Below, piece by piece: positions 36,701 through 45,400 of a DNA stretch of 64,000 bases (position 1 is the first letter of the stretch; each line of letters starts with the position of its first letter). A model generated the notes under the pieces. The model made no database searches, was not told the DNA's origin, and saw only the letters and a program-made list of their open reading frames with translations. The stretch is from Serpens sp964410065. Its GTDB lineage: Bacteria > Pseudomonadota > Gammaproteobacteria > Pseudomonadales > Pseudomonadaceae. The position numbers and the translations under genes are program-made. The stretch is from positions 11,264-75,263 of the forward strand of contig CAYPFO010000012.1 in the NCBI GenBank assembly GCA_964410065.1, read 5' to 3'.

Positions 36701-36809
36701 TATTGATGCTGCTTGCGGTTTGCTTGGCGCTCCATGACCCCTGTGCTAGCGTGCAGACGAGAGCGTTGTGCCGCAGTTGTGCGTCATAAAGAAGAAAAGA
36801 GGACAACGT

Positions 36810-37583
36810 ATGGTTCAGGCACCGCCTGCGCTGGAAATCCGTAACCTGCACAAGCGCTATGGCGATCTCGAAGTGCTCAAGGGCATTTCCCTCACCGCTC
36901 GCGATGGTGATGTGATCTCCATTCTCGGCTCCTCCGGCTCCGGAAAATCCACTTTCCTGCGCTGCATCAACCTGCTGGAAAACCCCAACGAGGGGGAAAT
37001 TCTGGTGGCCGGCGAACAGCTCAAGCTCAAGCAAGGCAAGGGCGGCGAACTGGTCGCGGCCGATGCCAAGCAGATCAACCGAATGCGCAGCAAGCTCGGA
37101 TTCGTGTTCCAGAACTTCAATCTCTGGCCGCACATGAGCGTGCTCGACAACATCATCGAAGCCCCGCGCCGCGTGCTCGGCCAAAGCAAGGCCGAGGCCA
37201 TCGAAGCGGCCGAAGCGCTGCTGGCCAAGGTCGGCATCGCCGACAAGCGCCACGTGTACCCCAACCAGCTATCCGGCGGCCAGCAACAGCGCGCGGCCAT
37301 TGCCCGCACGCTGGCGATGCAGCCCAAAGTCATCCTGTTCGATGAGCCGACCTCCGCACTGGACCCGGAAATGGTCCAGGAAGTGCTCAGCGTGATCCGC
37401 GCCCTGGCCGAAGAAGGCCGCACCATGCTGCTGGTCACCCACGAAATGAATTTCGCCAAGCAGGTTTCCAGCGAGGTGGTTTTCCTCCATCAGGGCGTGG
37501 TGGAAGAACAGGGCACACCCGAGCAGGTATTCGACAACCCTCGTTCGGCACGCTGCAAACAATTCATGTCCAGCAACCACTAA
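36810..37583 (+). CDS. Polar amino acid ABC transporter, ATP-binding protein
   Basis: ATPase of 257 residues in the HisP/AotP group. Walker A is SSGSGKST in the ILGSSGSGKSTFLR segment, the signature is LSGGQQQR, Walker B is VILFDEPTSALDPE, and the switch His is in LLVTHEMNF. The insert LKQGKGGELVAADAKQINRMR is typical of basic amino acid transporters. The start MVQAPPALEIRN follows an AGAGGA ribosome site. It heads the operon ATPase, binding protein, two permeases, then a second binding protein. Confidence 0.94.
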   Translation: MVQAPPALEIRNLHKRYGDLEVLKGISLTARDGDVISILGSSGSGKSTFLRCINLLENPNEGEILVAGEQLKLKQGKGGELVAADAKQINRMRSKLGFVFQNFNLWPHMSVLDNIIEAPRRVLGQSKAEAIEAAEALLAKVGIADKRHVYPNQLSGGQQQRAAIARTLAMQPKVILFDEPTSALDPEMVQEVLSVIRALAEEGRTMLLVTHEMNFAKQVSSEVVFLHQGVVEEQGTPEQVFDNPRSARCKQFMSSNH

Positions 37584-37595
37584 GGGAGTCATTGC

Positions 37596-38351
37596 ATGAA
37601 ACACGTCAAGACATTGGTGTTGGGTGCTGTCTTTTCCCTGTTCTTCGGCACTGTGGCTTTCGCGGCCGAGAAGCTCAAGATCGGTACCGAAGGCGCCCTG
37701 CCGCCCTTCACGATGATCAGCCCCAAGGGTGAGGTCGTCGGCTTCGACATCGATATCGCCCAGGCGCTGTGCGCGAAGATGAACGTCGAGTGCGAGGTGG
37801 TGCTGTTCGACTGGGACGGCCTGATCCCGGCGCTCAATTCGGGCAAATTCGACATGCTCGCCGCCTCCATGTCGGTGACTGAGGAACGCAAGCAGGCCAT
37901 TTCCTTCACCGACCCCTACTACACCAACAAGCTGCAATTCGTGGCGCCCAAGTCGATGGATTTCAAAACTGACAAAAATAGCCTCAAGGGCAAGGTGATC
38001 GGCGCACAGCGTGCGACCATCGCCGGCATCTGGCTGGAAGACAACCTGGAAGACGTGGTCGACATCAAACTCTACGACACCCAGGAAAACGCCTACCTGG
38101 ACCTGTCCACCGGACGCGTCGACGCCATGCTGTTCGACAAGTACGCCCAGTGGGAATGGCTGAACAGCCAGGCCGGCAAAGACTTCGAGTTCAAGGGTGA
38201 ACCCGTCTTCGACGACGACAAGATCGCCATTGGTGTGCGCAAGGGCGATGACGAGCTGCGCGAGCGGCTGAACAAGGCACTGGCGGAAATCCTCGCCGAT
38301 GGCACCTATGAAAAAATCAATGCCAAGTACTTTCCCTTCAGCATTTACTAA
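37596..38351 (+). CDS. Periplasmic amino acid-binding protein, paralogue 1
   Basis: Binding protein of 251 residues, SBP family 3. The signal peptide ends near VAFA-AEKLKIG. Family marks are GTEGALPPF, VGFDIDIAQALC and FTDPYYTNKLQF. It resembles arginine/ornithine/lysine binders such as AotJ, so a basic amino acid is the likely ligand. It is closely related to the protein at 39913-40665: both end KINxKYFPFSIY and share FEFKGEPVFD and KGDDELRERLNKALAEI. A GC-rich hairpin follows the stop. Confidence 0.92.
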   Translation: MKHVKTLVLGAVFSLFFGTVAFAAEKLKIGTEGALPPFTMISPKGEVVGFDIDIAQALCAKMNVECEVVLFDWDGLIPALNSGKFDMLAASMSVTEERKQAISFTDPYYTNKLQFVAPKSMDFKTDKNSLKGKVIGAQRATIAGIWLEDNLEDVVDIKLYDTQENAYLDLSTGRVDAMLFDKYAQWEWLNSQAGKDFEFKGEPVFDDDKIAIGVRKGDDELRERLNKALAEILADGTYEKINAKYFPFSIY

Positions 38352-38360
38352 TCAGCCAGA

Positions 38361-38389
38361 CCGCCGCCCGACTCGTTGCCGGGCGGCGG
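38361..38389. other. Hairpin between binding protein 1 and permease
   Basis: CCGCCGCCCG / CGGGCGGCGG with a nine-base loop and no T-run. It probably stabilises the upstream mRNA and lowers readthrough, so that binding protein exceeds permease. Confidence 0.7.
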
Positions 38390-38402
38390 CGCACGAGCTC
38401 AC

Positions 38403-39095
38403 ATGATCGATTTGCACGGATTCGGCCCGGCCCTCGTCGCCGGGACCTGGATGACCATCCAGTTGGCCCTGGCCTCCCTGGCCCTCGGCCTGGTACTCGG
38501 CCTGCTCGGCGCCCTGGCCAAAACTTCCCCCTATGCCACCTTGCGCTGGCTGGGCGGTACCTACTCAACCATTGTGCGCGGCATTCCCGAGCTGCTCTGG
38601 GTGTTGCTGATTTATTTCGGCACCACCGATGTGATGCGCGCCCTGGGTGAACTGTTCGGCATCAAGAACCTCGCCCTCAGCCCGTTCGCAGCAGGCACCA
38701 TCGCTCTGGGCCTGTGCTTTGGCGCCTATGCCACCGAAGTGTTTCGCGGCGCGCTGCTGGCCATTCCCAAGGGCCATCGGGAAGCCGGCCTGGCCCTGGG
38801 CTTGAACAAGGTGCGAATCTTCTGGCGCCTGGTGCTGCCGCAAATGTGGCGCATCGCGCTGCCGGGCCTGGGCAACCTGTTCATGATCCTGATGAAGGAC
38901 ACCGCGCTGGTCTCGGTGATAGGCCTGGAAGAAATCATGCGCCGCTCGCAGATAGCCGTGAGTGTCAGCAAGGAACCCTTCACCTTCTTCCTAGTGGCGG
39001 CCTTCATCTACCTGGGCCTGACCGTGCTGGCCATGACCTGCATGCATTTTCTGGAAAAACGTGCCGCTCGCGGCTTTGCTAGGAGCGCAGCATGA
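38403..39095 (+). CDS. Polar amino acid ABC transporter permease 1
   Basis: Inner-membrane permease of 230 residues (HisQ/HisM family) with about five helices. The cytoplasmic EAA loop reads GHREAGLALGLNKVRIFWRLVLPQ at about 126-150. TYSTIVRGIPELLW is the usual second-helix motif. The start MIDLHGFGPALVAGTW was chosen over an in-frame ATG nine codons upstream that lies in the hairpin. It overlaps permease 2 by ATGA and pairs with it to form the channel. Confidence 0.93.
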   Translation: MIDLHGFGPALVAGTWMTIQLALASLALGLVLGLLGALAKTSPYATLRWLGGTYSTIVRGIPELLWVLLIYFGTTDVMRALGELFGIKNLALSPFAAGTIALGLCFGAYATEVFRGALLAIPKGHREAGLALGLNKVRIFWRLVLPQMWRIALPGLGNLFMILMKDTALVSVIGLEEIMRRSQIAVSVSKEPFTFFLVAAFIYLGLTVLAMTCMHFLEKRAARGFARSAA

Positions 39096-39784
39096 GCTGG
39101 GACGTTTTCATCCGCTGGCTGCCGAGCTTTTTAGATGGCGCCTGGCTGACCTTGCAACTGGTTGGCGTTTCGGTGGTGGCCGGCCTGATCCTTGCCCTGC
39201 CGCTGGGCATCGCCCGTGCTTCGCGCAACCTGGCGGTGCAGGCGCTGCCTTTCGGCTACATCTTCTTTTTCCGCGGTACCCCGCTGCTGGTGCAACTGTT
39301 CCTGGTCTATTACGGTCTGGCGCAGTTCGAGGCGGTGCGGCAAGGGCCACTCTGGCCCTATCTTCGCGATCCTTACTGGTGCGCGATCATTACCATGACC
39401 CTGCACACCGCGGCGTATATCGCCGAGATCATCCGTGGCGCCATTCAGGCAGTGCCACCGGGCGAGATCGAAGCGGCCCGGGCGCTGGGCATGTCCCGTC
39501 GCCAGACCATGTGGCATATCGTCCTGCCGCGCGCCGCGCGCATCGGCATGCCGGCCTACAGCAACGAGGTGATTCTGATGCTCAAGGCAAGCGCCCTGGC
39601 CAGCACCATCACCCTGCTGGAGCTGACGGGCATGGCGCGCAAGGTCGCCGCCCGCACCTATTTGCATGAGGAAATGTTCCTGACCGCCGGCCTGATCTAC
39701 CTGCTGATTGCCTTCATCCTGATGCAAGGCTTCAAACTGCTGGAGCGCTGGCTGAGGGTCGATGCCACCCAACATGGTCGCTGA
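39092..39784 (+). CDS. Polar amino acid ABC transporter permease 2
   Basis: Second permease, 230 residues, with the motif FFRGTPLLVQLFLVYYG and the EAA loop PPGEIEAARALGMSRRQTMW at about 129-148. The start is coupled to permease 1. A 128-bp gap with a hairpin separates it from the second binding protein gene. Confidence 0.93.
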   Translation: MSWDVFIRWLPSFLDGAWLTLQLVGVSVVAGLILALPLGIARASRNLAVQALPFGYIFFFRGTPLLVQLFLVYYGLAQFEAVRQGPLWPYLRDPYWCAIITMTLHTAAYIAEIIRGAIQAVPPGEIEAARALGMSRRQTMWHIVLPRAARIGMPAYSNEVILMLKASALASTITLLELTGMARKVAARTYLHEEMFLTAGLIYLLIAFILMQGFKLLERWLRVDATQHGR

Positions 39785-39833
39785 GACAACTCACGCGTCG
39801 CCCTGGTATGAAAAATGCCTGATATCGGTACTG

Positions 39834-39859
39834 CGGCCGGGAAATAAACCTCCCGGCCG
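39834..39859. other. Hairpin before binding protein 2
   Basis: CGGCCGGG / CCCGGCCG with a ten-base AT-rich loop; no T-run. A partial termination or mRNA-processing site. Confidence 0.6.
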
Positions 39860-39912
39860 ACCTATTCTAAACACTGCATGTCCAGCCACTGCCAAGAAGG
39901 GAGCAACACTCC

Positions 39913-40665
39913 ATGAAAAACTACAAGAAACTCTTGCTGACTGCCGCCGCACTCGTCTTCGCCAGCAGCAGCATCGCTGCCGAAAAGCTGACCATCGGCA
40001 CCGAAGGTGCCTACCCTCCGTTCAACCTGATGGACGCTAGCGGGCAGGTCGTTGGCTTTGACGTCGAAATCGGCCAGGCGCTGTGCGCCAAGATGAAGGT
40101 CGAATGTAACGTGGTCACCTCTGACTGGGACGGCATCATCCCGGCCCTGAACGCCGGCAAGTTCGACATGCTGATCGCGTCCATGTCGATCACCGAAGAA
40201 CGTCAACAGGCGGTGGACTTCACCAACCCCTACTACACCAACAAGCTGCAATTCGTGGCGCCCAAGTCGGTGGACTTCAAGACCGACAAGGACAGCCTCA
40301 AGGGCAAGGTAATCGGCACCCAGCGCGCCACCATCGCCGGCAGCTGGCTGGAGGATAACCTCGGCAAGACCGTCGAAATCAAGTTCTACGACACTCAGGA
40401 AAATGCCTATCTTGACCTGACTTCCGGTCGCATCGACGGCATCCTGGCGGACACCTTCGTGCAGTGGGAATGGCTCAAGAGCGATGCCGGCAAGAACTTC
40501 GAGTTCAAAGGCGAACCGGTCTTCGACAACGACAAGATCGGTATTGCCCTGCGCAAGGGCGACGATGAGCTGCGTGAGCGCCTGAACAAGGCACTGGCCG
40601 AAATCGTCGCTGACGGCACCTACAAGAAGATCAACGACAAGTACTTCCCCTTCAGCATTTACTGA
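39913..40665 (+). CDS. Periplasmic amino acid-binding protein, paralogue 2
   Basis: Binding protein of 250 residues with signal peptide (cleavage near SSIA-AEKLTIG). GTEGAYPPFN, VGFDVEIGQALC and FTNPYYTNKLQF are present. It is very similar along its length to the protein at 37596-38351 but differs around the ligand cleft (GALPPF versus GAYPPF; LFDKYAQWEW versus LADTFVQWEW), so specificity may differ. Placement at the far end of the same operon suggests both feed one permease pair, as with HisJ and ArgT in enterobacteria. Confidence 0.92.
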   Translation: MKNYKKLLLTAAALVFASSSIAAEKLTIGTEGAYPPFNLMDASGQVVGFDVEIGQALCAKMKVECNVVTSDWDGIIPALNAGKFDMLIASMSITEERQQAVDFTNPYYTNKLQFVAPKSVDFKTDKDSLKGKVIGTQRATIAGSWLEDNLGKTVEIKFYDTQENAYLDLTSGRIDGILADTFVQWEWLKSDAGKNFEFKGEPVFDNDKIGIALRKGDDELRERLNKALAEIVADGTYKKINDKYFPFSIY

Positions 40666-40676
40666 TCCGCACAGAC

Positions 40677-40705
40677 GGCGCCCGGCTGACAGCCAGCCGG
40701 GCGCC
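40677..40705. other. Strong hairpin after binding protein 2
   Basis: GGCGCCCGGCT, loop GACAGCC, AGCCGGGCGCC: perfect 11-bp stem, no T-run. Probably a 3' stabiliser or weak terminator. Confidence 0.7.
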
Positions 40706-40765
40706 CCATCGCTTCATCACGCACCTGCGCCAATCCCCCCGGACGCCGCGTCCACCGGTACATTC

Positions 40766-41956
40766 ATGCCTTCCCGCCTTGCCGCCCACTTCCAGTCCCT
40801 GGATCGTTTTTTACTCGACCATCAGGACCTGTGGCGCCCGCGTCCTTTCACCCACCGGCAATTGCCGTGGGAACACCAACACCCTGAACTCGGCCATTGG
40901 CTACGCCAACGCAGCCTGGCCGACGCCGAAACCGCACATCATCAACCGGCCCTGCTCAGAGAAGCACCCACGCCGTTTCCCGCCTTGGCCGCCGAGGCGA
41001 TGTTGCTCAGCCAGGTCAGCACCCTGCCCAGCGCACCGCCGCAGGTTCATGCCGAACCCGTTGCCGTGCCCGGGCGTAAATGGCAACAGATCCAGGCGTT
41101 CAGTGACCACTTGCAGTTCAACCGCGCACCGCAGCACTGGCTCGACTGGTGCGCCGGCAAAGGCCACCTTGGTCATCACCTGGCGAGAAGCGGTACCGCA
41201 CTCACGTGCCTGGAGCGGGACGAGCAGTTGGTCGACGAAGGCCAACGCCTGGCCCGGCGCAACCAGCTGGCGGCCCACCACCTGCGCCAGGACGTCATGG
41301 CAGCCGACGCTGCTCACCATCTGGGTCCGGCCATCACGCCCGTGGCCCTGCATGCCTGCGGTGATTTGCACGTGCGCCTGCTACAGCTCGCCAGCAGCCA
41401 AGGCTGCCGCCAACTGGCTATCGCCCCCTGCTGTTACAACCGCATCGCCGGCGCCAGCCATCGAGCGCTTTCCACTGCTGGACAGGCATCGGCATTACAG
41501 TTGAGCCGCGACGAACTCGGCCTACCGCTGAGCGAAACCGTCACCGCTGGCGCCCGGGTACGCCGCCAGCGCGACCTGTCCATGGCCCGCCGCCTGAGCT
41601 TCGACCTGCTGCAACGTCGGCTGCGTAATATCGACGAGTACCTCAATACCCCCTCGCTGCCCGCTGGCTGGCTGAACAAGAGCTGCGCCGAGTACTGCCG
41701 TGAGCTGGCCGCCCTCAAAAACTTGCCCGATCCGGGCGAGCAAGACTGGCCTGCCCTGGAAGCCGCCGGCTGGCAGCGCCTCGCCGAAGTGCGCAACCTG
41801 GAACTGGTGCGCGGCCTGTTCCGCCGCCCGCTGGAGCTCTGGCTGGTGCTGGATCGGGCCCTTTTTCTGGAGGAACAGGGCTTTCAGGTGCGTCTGGGCC
41901 ATTTCTGCCCTAGCGAACTGACTCCACGCAACCTGCTACTTCTCGCCGAACGCTGA
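40766..41956 (+). CDS. Class I SAM-dependent methyltransferase
   Basis: Protein of 396 residues. A SAM-binding core lies about 110-240: WLDWCAGKGHLGHHLA (motif I), LTCLERDEQLVDEG (motif II) and PVALHACGDLHVRLLQLA, ending with IAPCCYNRI. ALHACGDL and the APCCYN motif resemble the PF13679-type methyltransferases, a group with RNA- and protein-acting members. The flanking N-terminal 100 and C-terminal 150 residues are not recognised. It stands alone after the ABC operon; the substrate is unknown. Confidence 0.82.
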   Translation: MPSRLAAHFQSLDRFLLDHQDLWRPRPFTHRQLPWEHQHPELGHWLRQRSLADAETAHHQPALLREAPTPFPALAAEAMLLSQVSTLPSAPPQVHAEPVAVPGRKWQQIQAFSDHLQFNRAPQHWLDWCAGKGHLGHHLARSGTALTCLERDEQLVDEGQRLARRNQLAAHHLRQDVMAADAAHHLGPAITPVALHACGDLHVRLLQLASSQGCRQLAIAPCCYNRIAGASHRALSTAGQASALQLSRDELGLPLSETVTAGARVRRQRDLSMARRLSFDLLQRRLRNIDEYLNTPSLPAGWLNKSCAEYCRELAALKNLPDPGEQDWPALEAAGWQRLAEVRNLELVRGLFRRPLELWLVLDRALFLEEQGFQVRLGHFCPSELTPRNLLLLAER

Positions 41957-41975
41957 GTGAGATACCCACAAAACC

Positions 41976-41984
41976 TGTGGATAA
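41976..41984 (-). promoter_or_regulatory. DnaA box, perfect
   Basis: TGTGGATAA, complement TTATCCACA, the consensus 9-mer, in the relatively AT-rich 294-bp gap 41957-42250. No dnaA or other origin gene is near. Confidence 0.5.
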
Positions 41985-42153
41985 CTCTGTGCGCAATGTT
42001 TGGAAAAGCAGCTCTAAAGCCCGGAAAACGGGCACCTAGAACAGTTGGCCTATTTTCAACCAATGCCAATAAAGCTAGTGAAAACAGCACGTTGAGCATT
42101 TCGTCGAGCCAATCACAGATTTTTTCTCAAAAAGCTCGACGTTCAATTCCGAT

Positions 42154-42162
42154 TGTGAATAA
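42154..42162 (-). promoter_or_regulatory. Second DnaA-box-like 9-mer
   Basis: TGTGAATAA, complement TTATTCACA, fits TTATNCACA. Same orientation as the first, 178 bp away. Otherwise the gap holds only the tRNA-Thr promoter. Confidence 0.4.
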
Positions 42163-42209
42163 CCGCAAACCATTTTCTACCCAACGAGACCGAAAAGCCC
42201 ATTCAACGG

Positions 42210-42237
42210 TTTACAGCGCAAGCCCAATCGTTATAAT
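42210..42237 (+). promoter_or_regulatory. Sigma-70 promoter of tRNA-Thr
   Basis: TTTACA (42210-42215), 16-bp spacer, perfect TATAAT (42232-42237), 13 bp before the tRNA. Confidence 0.85.
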
Positions 42238-42250
42238 GCGCCTCCATTAC

Positions 42251-42326
<76 letters not shown>

Positions 42327-42342
42327 TACAAAACAACGACTT

Positions 42343-42367
42343 AGGCTCACCGCAAGGTGGGCCTTTT
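42343..42367 (+). terminator. Terminator of tRNA-Thr
   Basis: AGGCTCACC, GCAA loop, GGTGGGCCTTTTT: short stem with one G-T pair and T-run. Confidence 0.88.
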
Positions 42368-42452
42368 TCGTTTTTGGGCAATCTGCGCCCCGTTCTGCAT
42401 CCCGTGTGGGCGAGTGTTAGACCCACTCGCCCGCATACGATAGGGATACGGA

Positions 42453-45400
42453 CTACTGCTGCAGCTCGAAACTCACACTCATCGGCTTACTTCCGCTGTG
42501 GCTCTGATAACTCACCTGCCCGTAGTAGCGGAAGGGCGCAGCCTTGCCGTTTTCCAGCTTGTTCTCGCGCACAAATAGATGCAGGGCAATGCCCAGCGCT
42601 GCGTGATTGATGATTTCCTTGCCGCGTTTGTTATCGGGTGCCGTCTGGTTCTGCGTTTGCCAATGGAAGTGTCCCTCGTCAATCCAGTGGTCTTGGTAGC
42701 GCAGGTCTTCGGCTTTGCCTTGTTTGTTTAGCGTCACCAACAGCACATGCGCATTGCGCGTCGGAATCACCACGTGCCCGCTATTCCAACTGCCGGCATT
42801 GAACTCGGCGCCGAACAGCGGTGGAATTTCCTCGCGCATGAAGCGTTGGCCAACCTGCATTTGCAGCGGGTCGATGATCGCTTTGAGGCGAGCGAAGGTG
42901 CGGAATTGCTCTCGCAATTCGTCACTGACCAGGATGTCGACGTAGTCGGGATTATGGGCGCGCAGACGGTATTGGCCGTTCGAGTCTTTGAGCACCTTAC
43001 GCAGCAGGTATTGGTTATCGCCGGTTTCGTCCTGGCGCTCGATGGCCATTACGTCACCGGTAATCTTGCCGGCGCTTTCGCTGCTGATGACTTCCAGCAA
43101 TAGGTAATCCCCGTCCTGGATCGGCTGCTTGCCGCCATTCATGGAACTGCCGGATGCGCGGGCGAGAAAGTGGCGGGCGGGATCAAGATTGCCGTAATCC
43201 CGACCGAGCGAGCGGTACTCCTCGTAAACGGCATGGCTGGTACGGAAATGGCCGCAGGCGATTTTCAGGCTGGGGAAATAGGCCAGCGCCACCTGTTCCG
43301 TGCTACCCGGCAATGAATGCACCGTGGCGCTCGGCAGGCTGGCGCGAGCCGCATAGGTAGTCAGGCGGTAATCCACTAACTCCTGTACCAGCTCGCTCAA
43401 CGGCGCTATTGCCGCTTCTTCGACCGGAACATTGCCACTAAACAATCCGTCTTCAACGCTGAAATAGCGGCCACCGCTCCAGGCGTTGATTGGATTTTTC
43501 TTCCAATAGTTCAGCCAATCACCCGGCATCAGGCTCATGCCTTGATAGTCATCGGGCAGATCACCGAGCAGCGGACGGCGGCGTTGCAGGACTTGCCAGG
43601 AACGTTCGGCCAGTCGCTCCAGGCGGACCGCCTCGCGCCAGCCGTCCAATTCGAGGAATGCTTCCAGCAAGATCATCTTGTAGCTCTTGGTCATGGCGGT
43701 GGTTTCCAGCTCGCGCAGGAAGTCGCCGTGCTTGCCAATGATGGTGCGCTGCACCTCCGGCAATTCGCTTTCCTCGGTGGTCACCAGGGCGAACCAATGG
43801 CCGAACTGACGGCGCATGTCCTGCAAACTGGCGCCCGAACGATAGAACTCGGTCAGGCTCGGCCGACGGCCCAGCGTGTCGCGCAAGCTGTGGTAGTCGG
43901 CTTGCACGCTGTCGCTGTCCAGCGACTTGAGGAAGTCGATAAAGCGCAGGTCGTAATTGACGAAGCAGCCTTCCGGCAATTCCAGCTGGCCCTGTTCCGC
44001 TTGCCGGGCGAACTCGGCCAATTGCCGACGGTTCATGCTTTGATTCATCAACGCCATCGGCTTGTGCAAAAAGCTCTGGTGGTTGGCGACGAAGTCCAAC
44101 ACCACCAGCTTGTCCTTGCCGTCGGCCTTGCGCAGACCACGACCAAGTTGTTGCAGAAAGAGGATTTTCGATTCGGTGGGACGCAGCATCATTACCGTAT
44201 CGATAACCGGCAGATCGACGCCTTCGTTGAACAGGTCGACGGAGAACAGCACCTGCAATTCTCCAGAACGTAGTTGCTCCAGCGCCTCGCCCCGCGATAA
44301 CTGCGAATCCGCATACACCGCTGCCGCGCGGACGCCTTGTTTACGGAAATATTCGGCCATGTAGTCAGCGTGGCGAGTGGAGATGCAGAACGCCAAGGTG
44401 CGCGTTTGCCCATGCAGCCGCCAATTGCTCAGCGCATGGCGGGCGCGACCGAGGGTGGCCAGTTTGTTGGCCAACAGCCCGGGGTCGAAGCGGCCGTTGC
44501 GCCACGGGATGCCTTGGTAATCCACGTCACTGTCGAAGATGCCGTAGTAGTGGAACGGCACCAGCAGCTTCTCGCTCACGCCGCAAAATAGGTCGCTCTC
44601 GTAGACCAAGTTGTCGTCGCAAAGAGCGAGGATGTTGGCGTTGTCGGTGCGGTCCGGCGTCGCCGTCAGACCGAGCAGGAACGCGGGCGCGAAATGCTGT
44701 AGCAGGCGGTGATAGGTCGGCGCCGATGCATGATGAAATTCGTCGACCACGATGTAATCGAAGTGCTGAGGCTTGAAGCGCTCCAGGTGTTCAACCTTGC
44801 CGAGCGTTTGCACCGATGCGCAAAGGACGTCGACCTGACCGTCACGTTGCTGGCCACGATAGAACCCGACGCGTGCCGAGGGCTGGATACGAGTAAAAGT
44901 TGCCGCCGCTTGATTCAGGATTTCCTCACGGTGGGCCACGAACAGCACGCGGCGCGCGCCCATTTGCTTAACGTCGAAGGCGGCCAGCCAGGTTTTACCC
45001 AGACCGGTGGCCAGCACCACCAAGCCGCGCATATAACCCTGCACTCGCGTGGCGCTCAGGGCGTGCAGCGCTTCTAGTTGGATTTTGCTGGGTATTGGCG
45101 GCGGCTCGCTTTCTGTACTGCCCGGCTCAAGCGGCTGAACAGGTTTAATACGCCGCTGCTCATAGGCATCTATCCAGGCATCGTTCAACGCGGTGCAGCG
45201 GGGATGCTCGAATAATTCATCGAAACGCCGGCAGGCTTCCAGATAGCCGTCATCGCCCGGGTAGTTGATTCGATAGTTCCATTCCAGACCCTGCTGTAGC
45301 GCTTGCCGGCTAATATTGCTGGAGCCAATAAAGGCTCGGCCCCAATCCTGCCCGCCGAACAAATAAGCCTTGAGGTGAAAGCTGCTACCGCCGCTTTCGT

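Noticed and set aside
36617..36706. 29-codon leader peptide before the amino acid ABC operon
   Set aside because: No cluster of Arg, Lys or His codons expected for attenuation, and no convincing ribosome site.
41957..42250. Chromosomal origin
   Set aside because: Only two DnaA boxes, no dnaA-dnaN-gyrB or parAB genes nearby.
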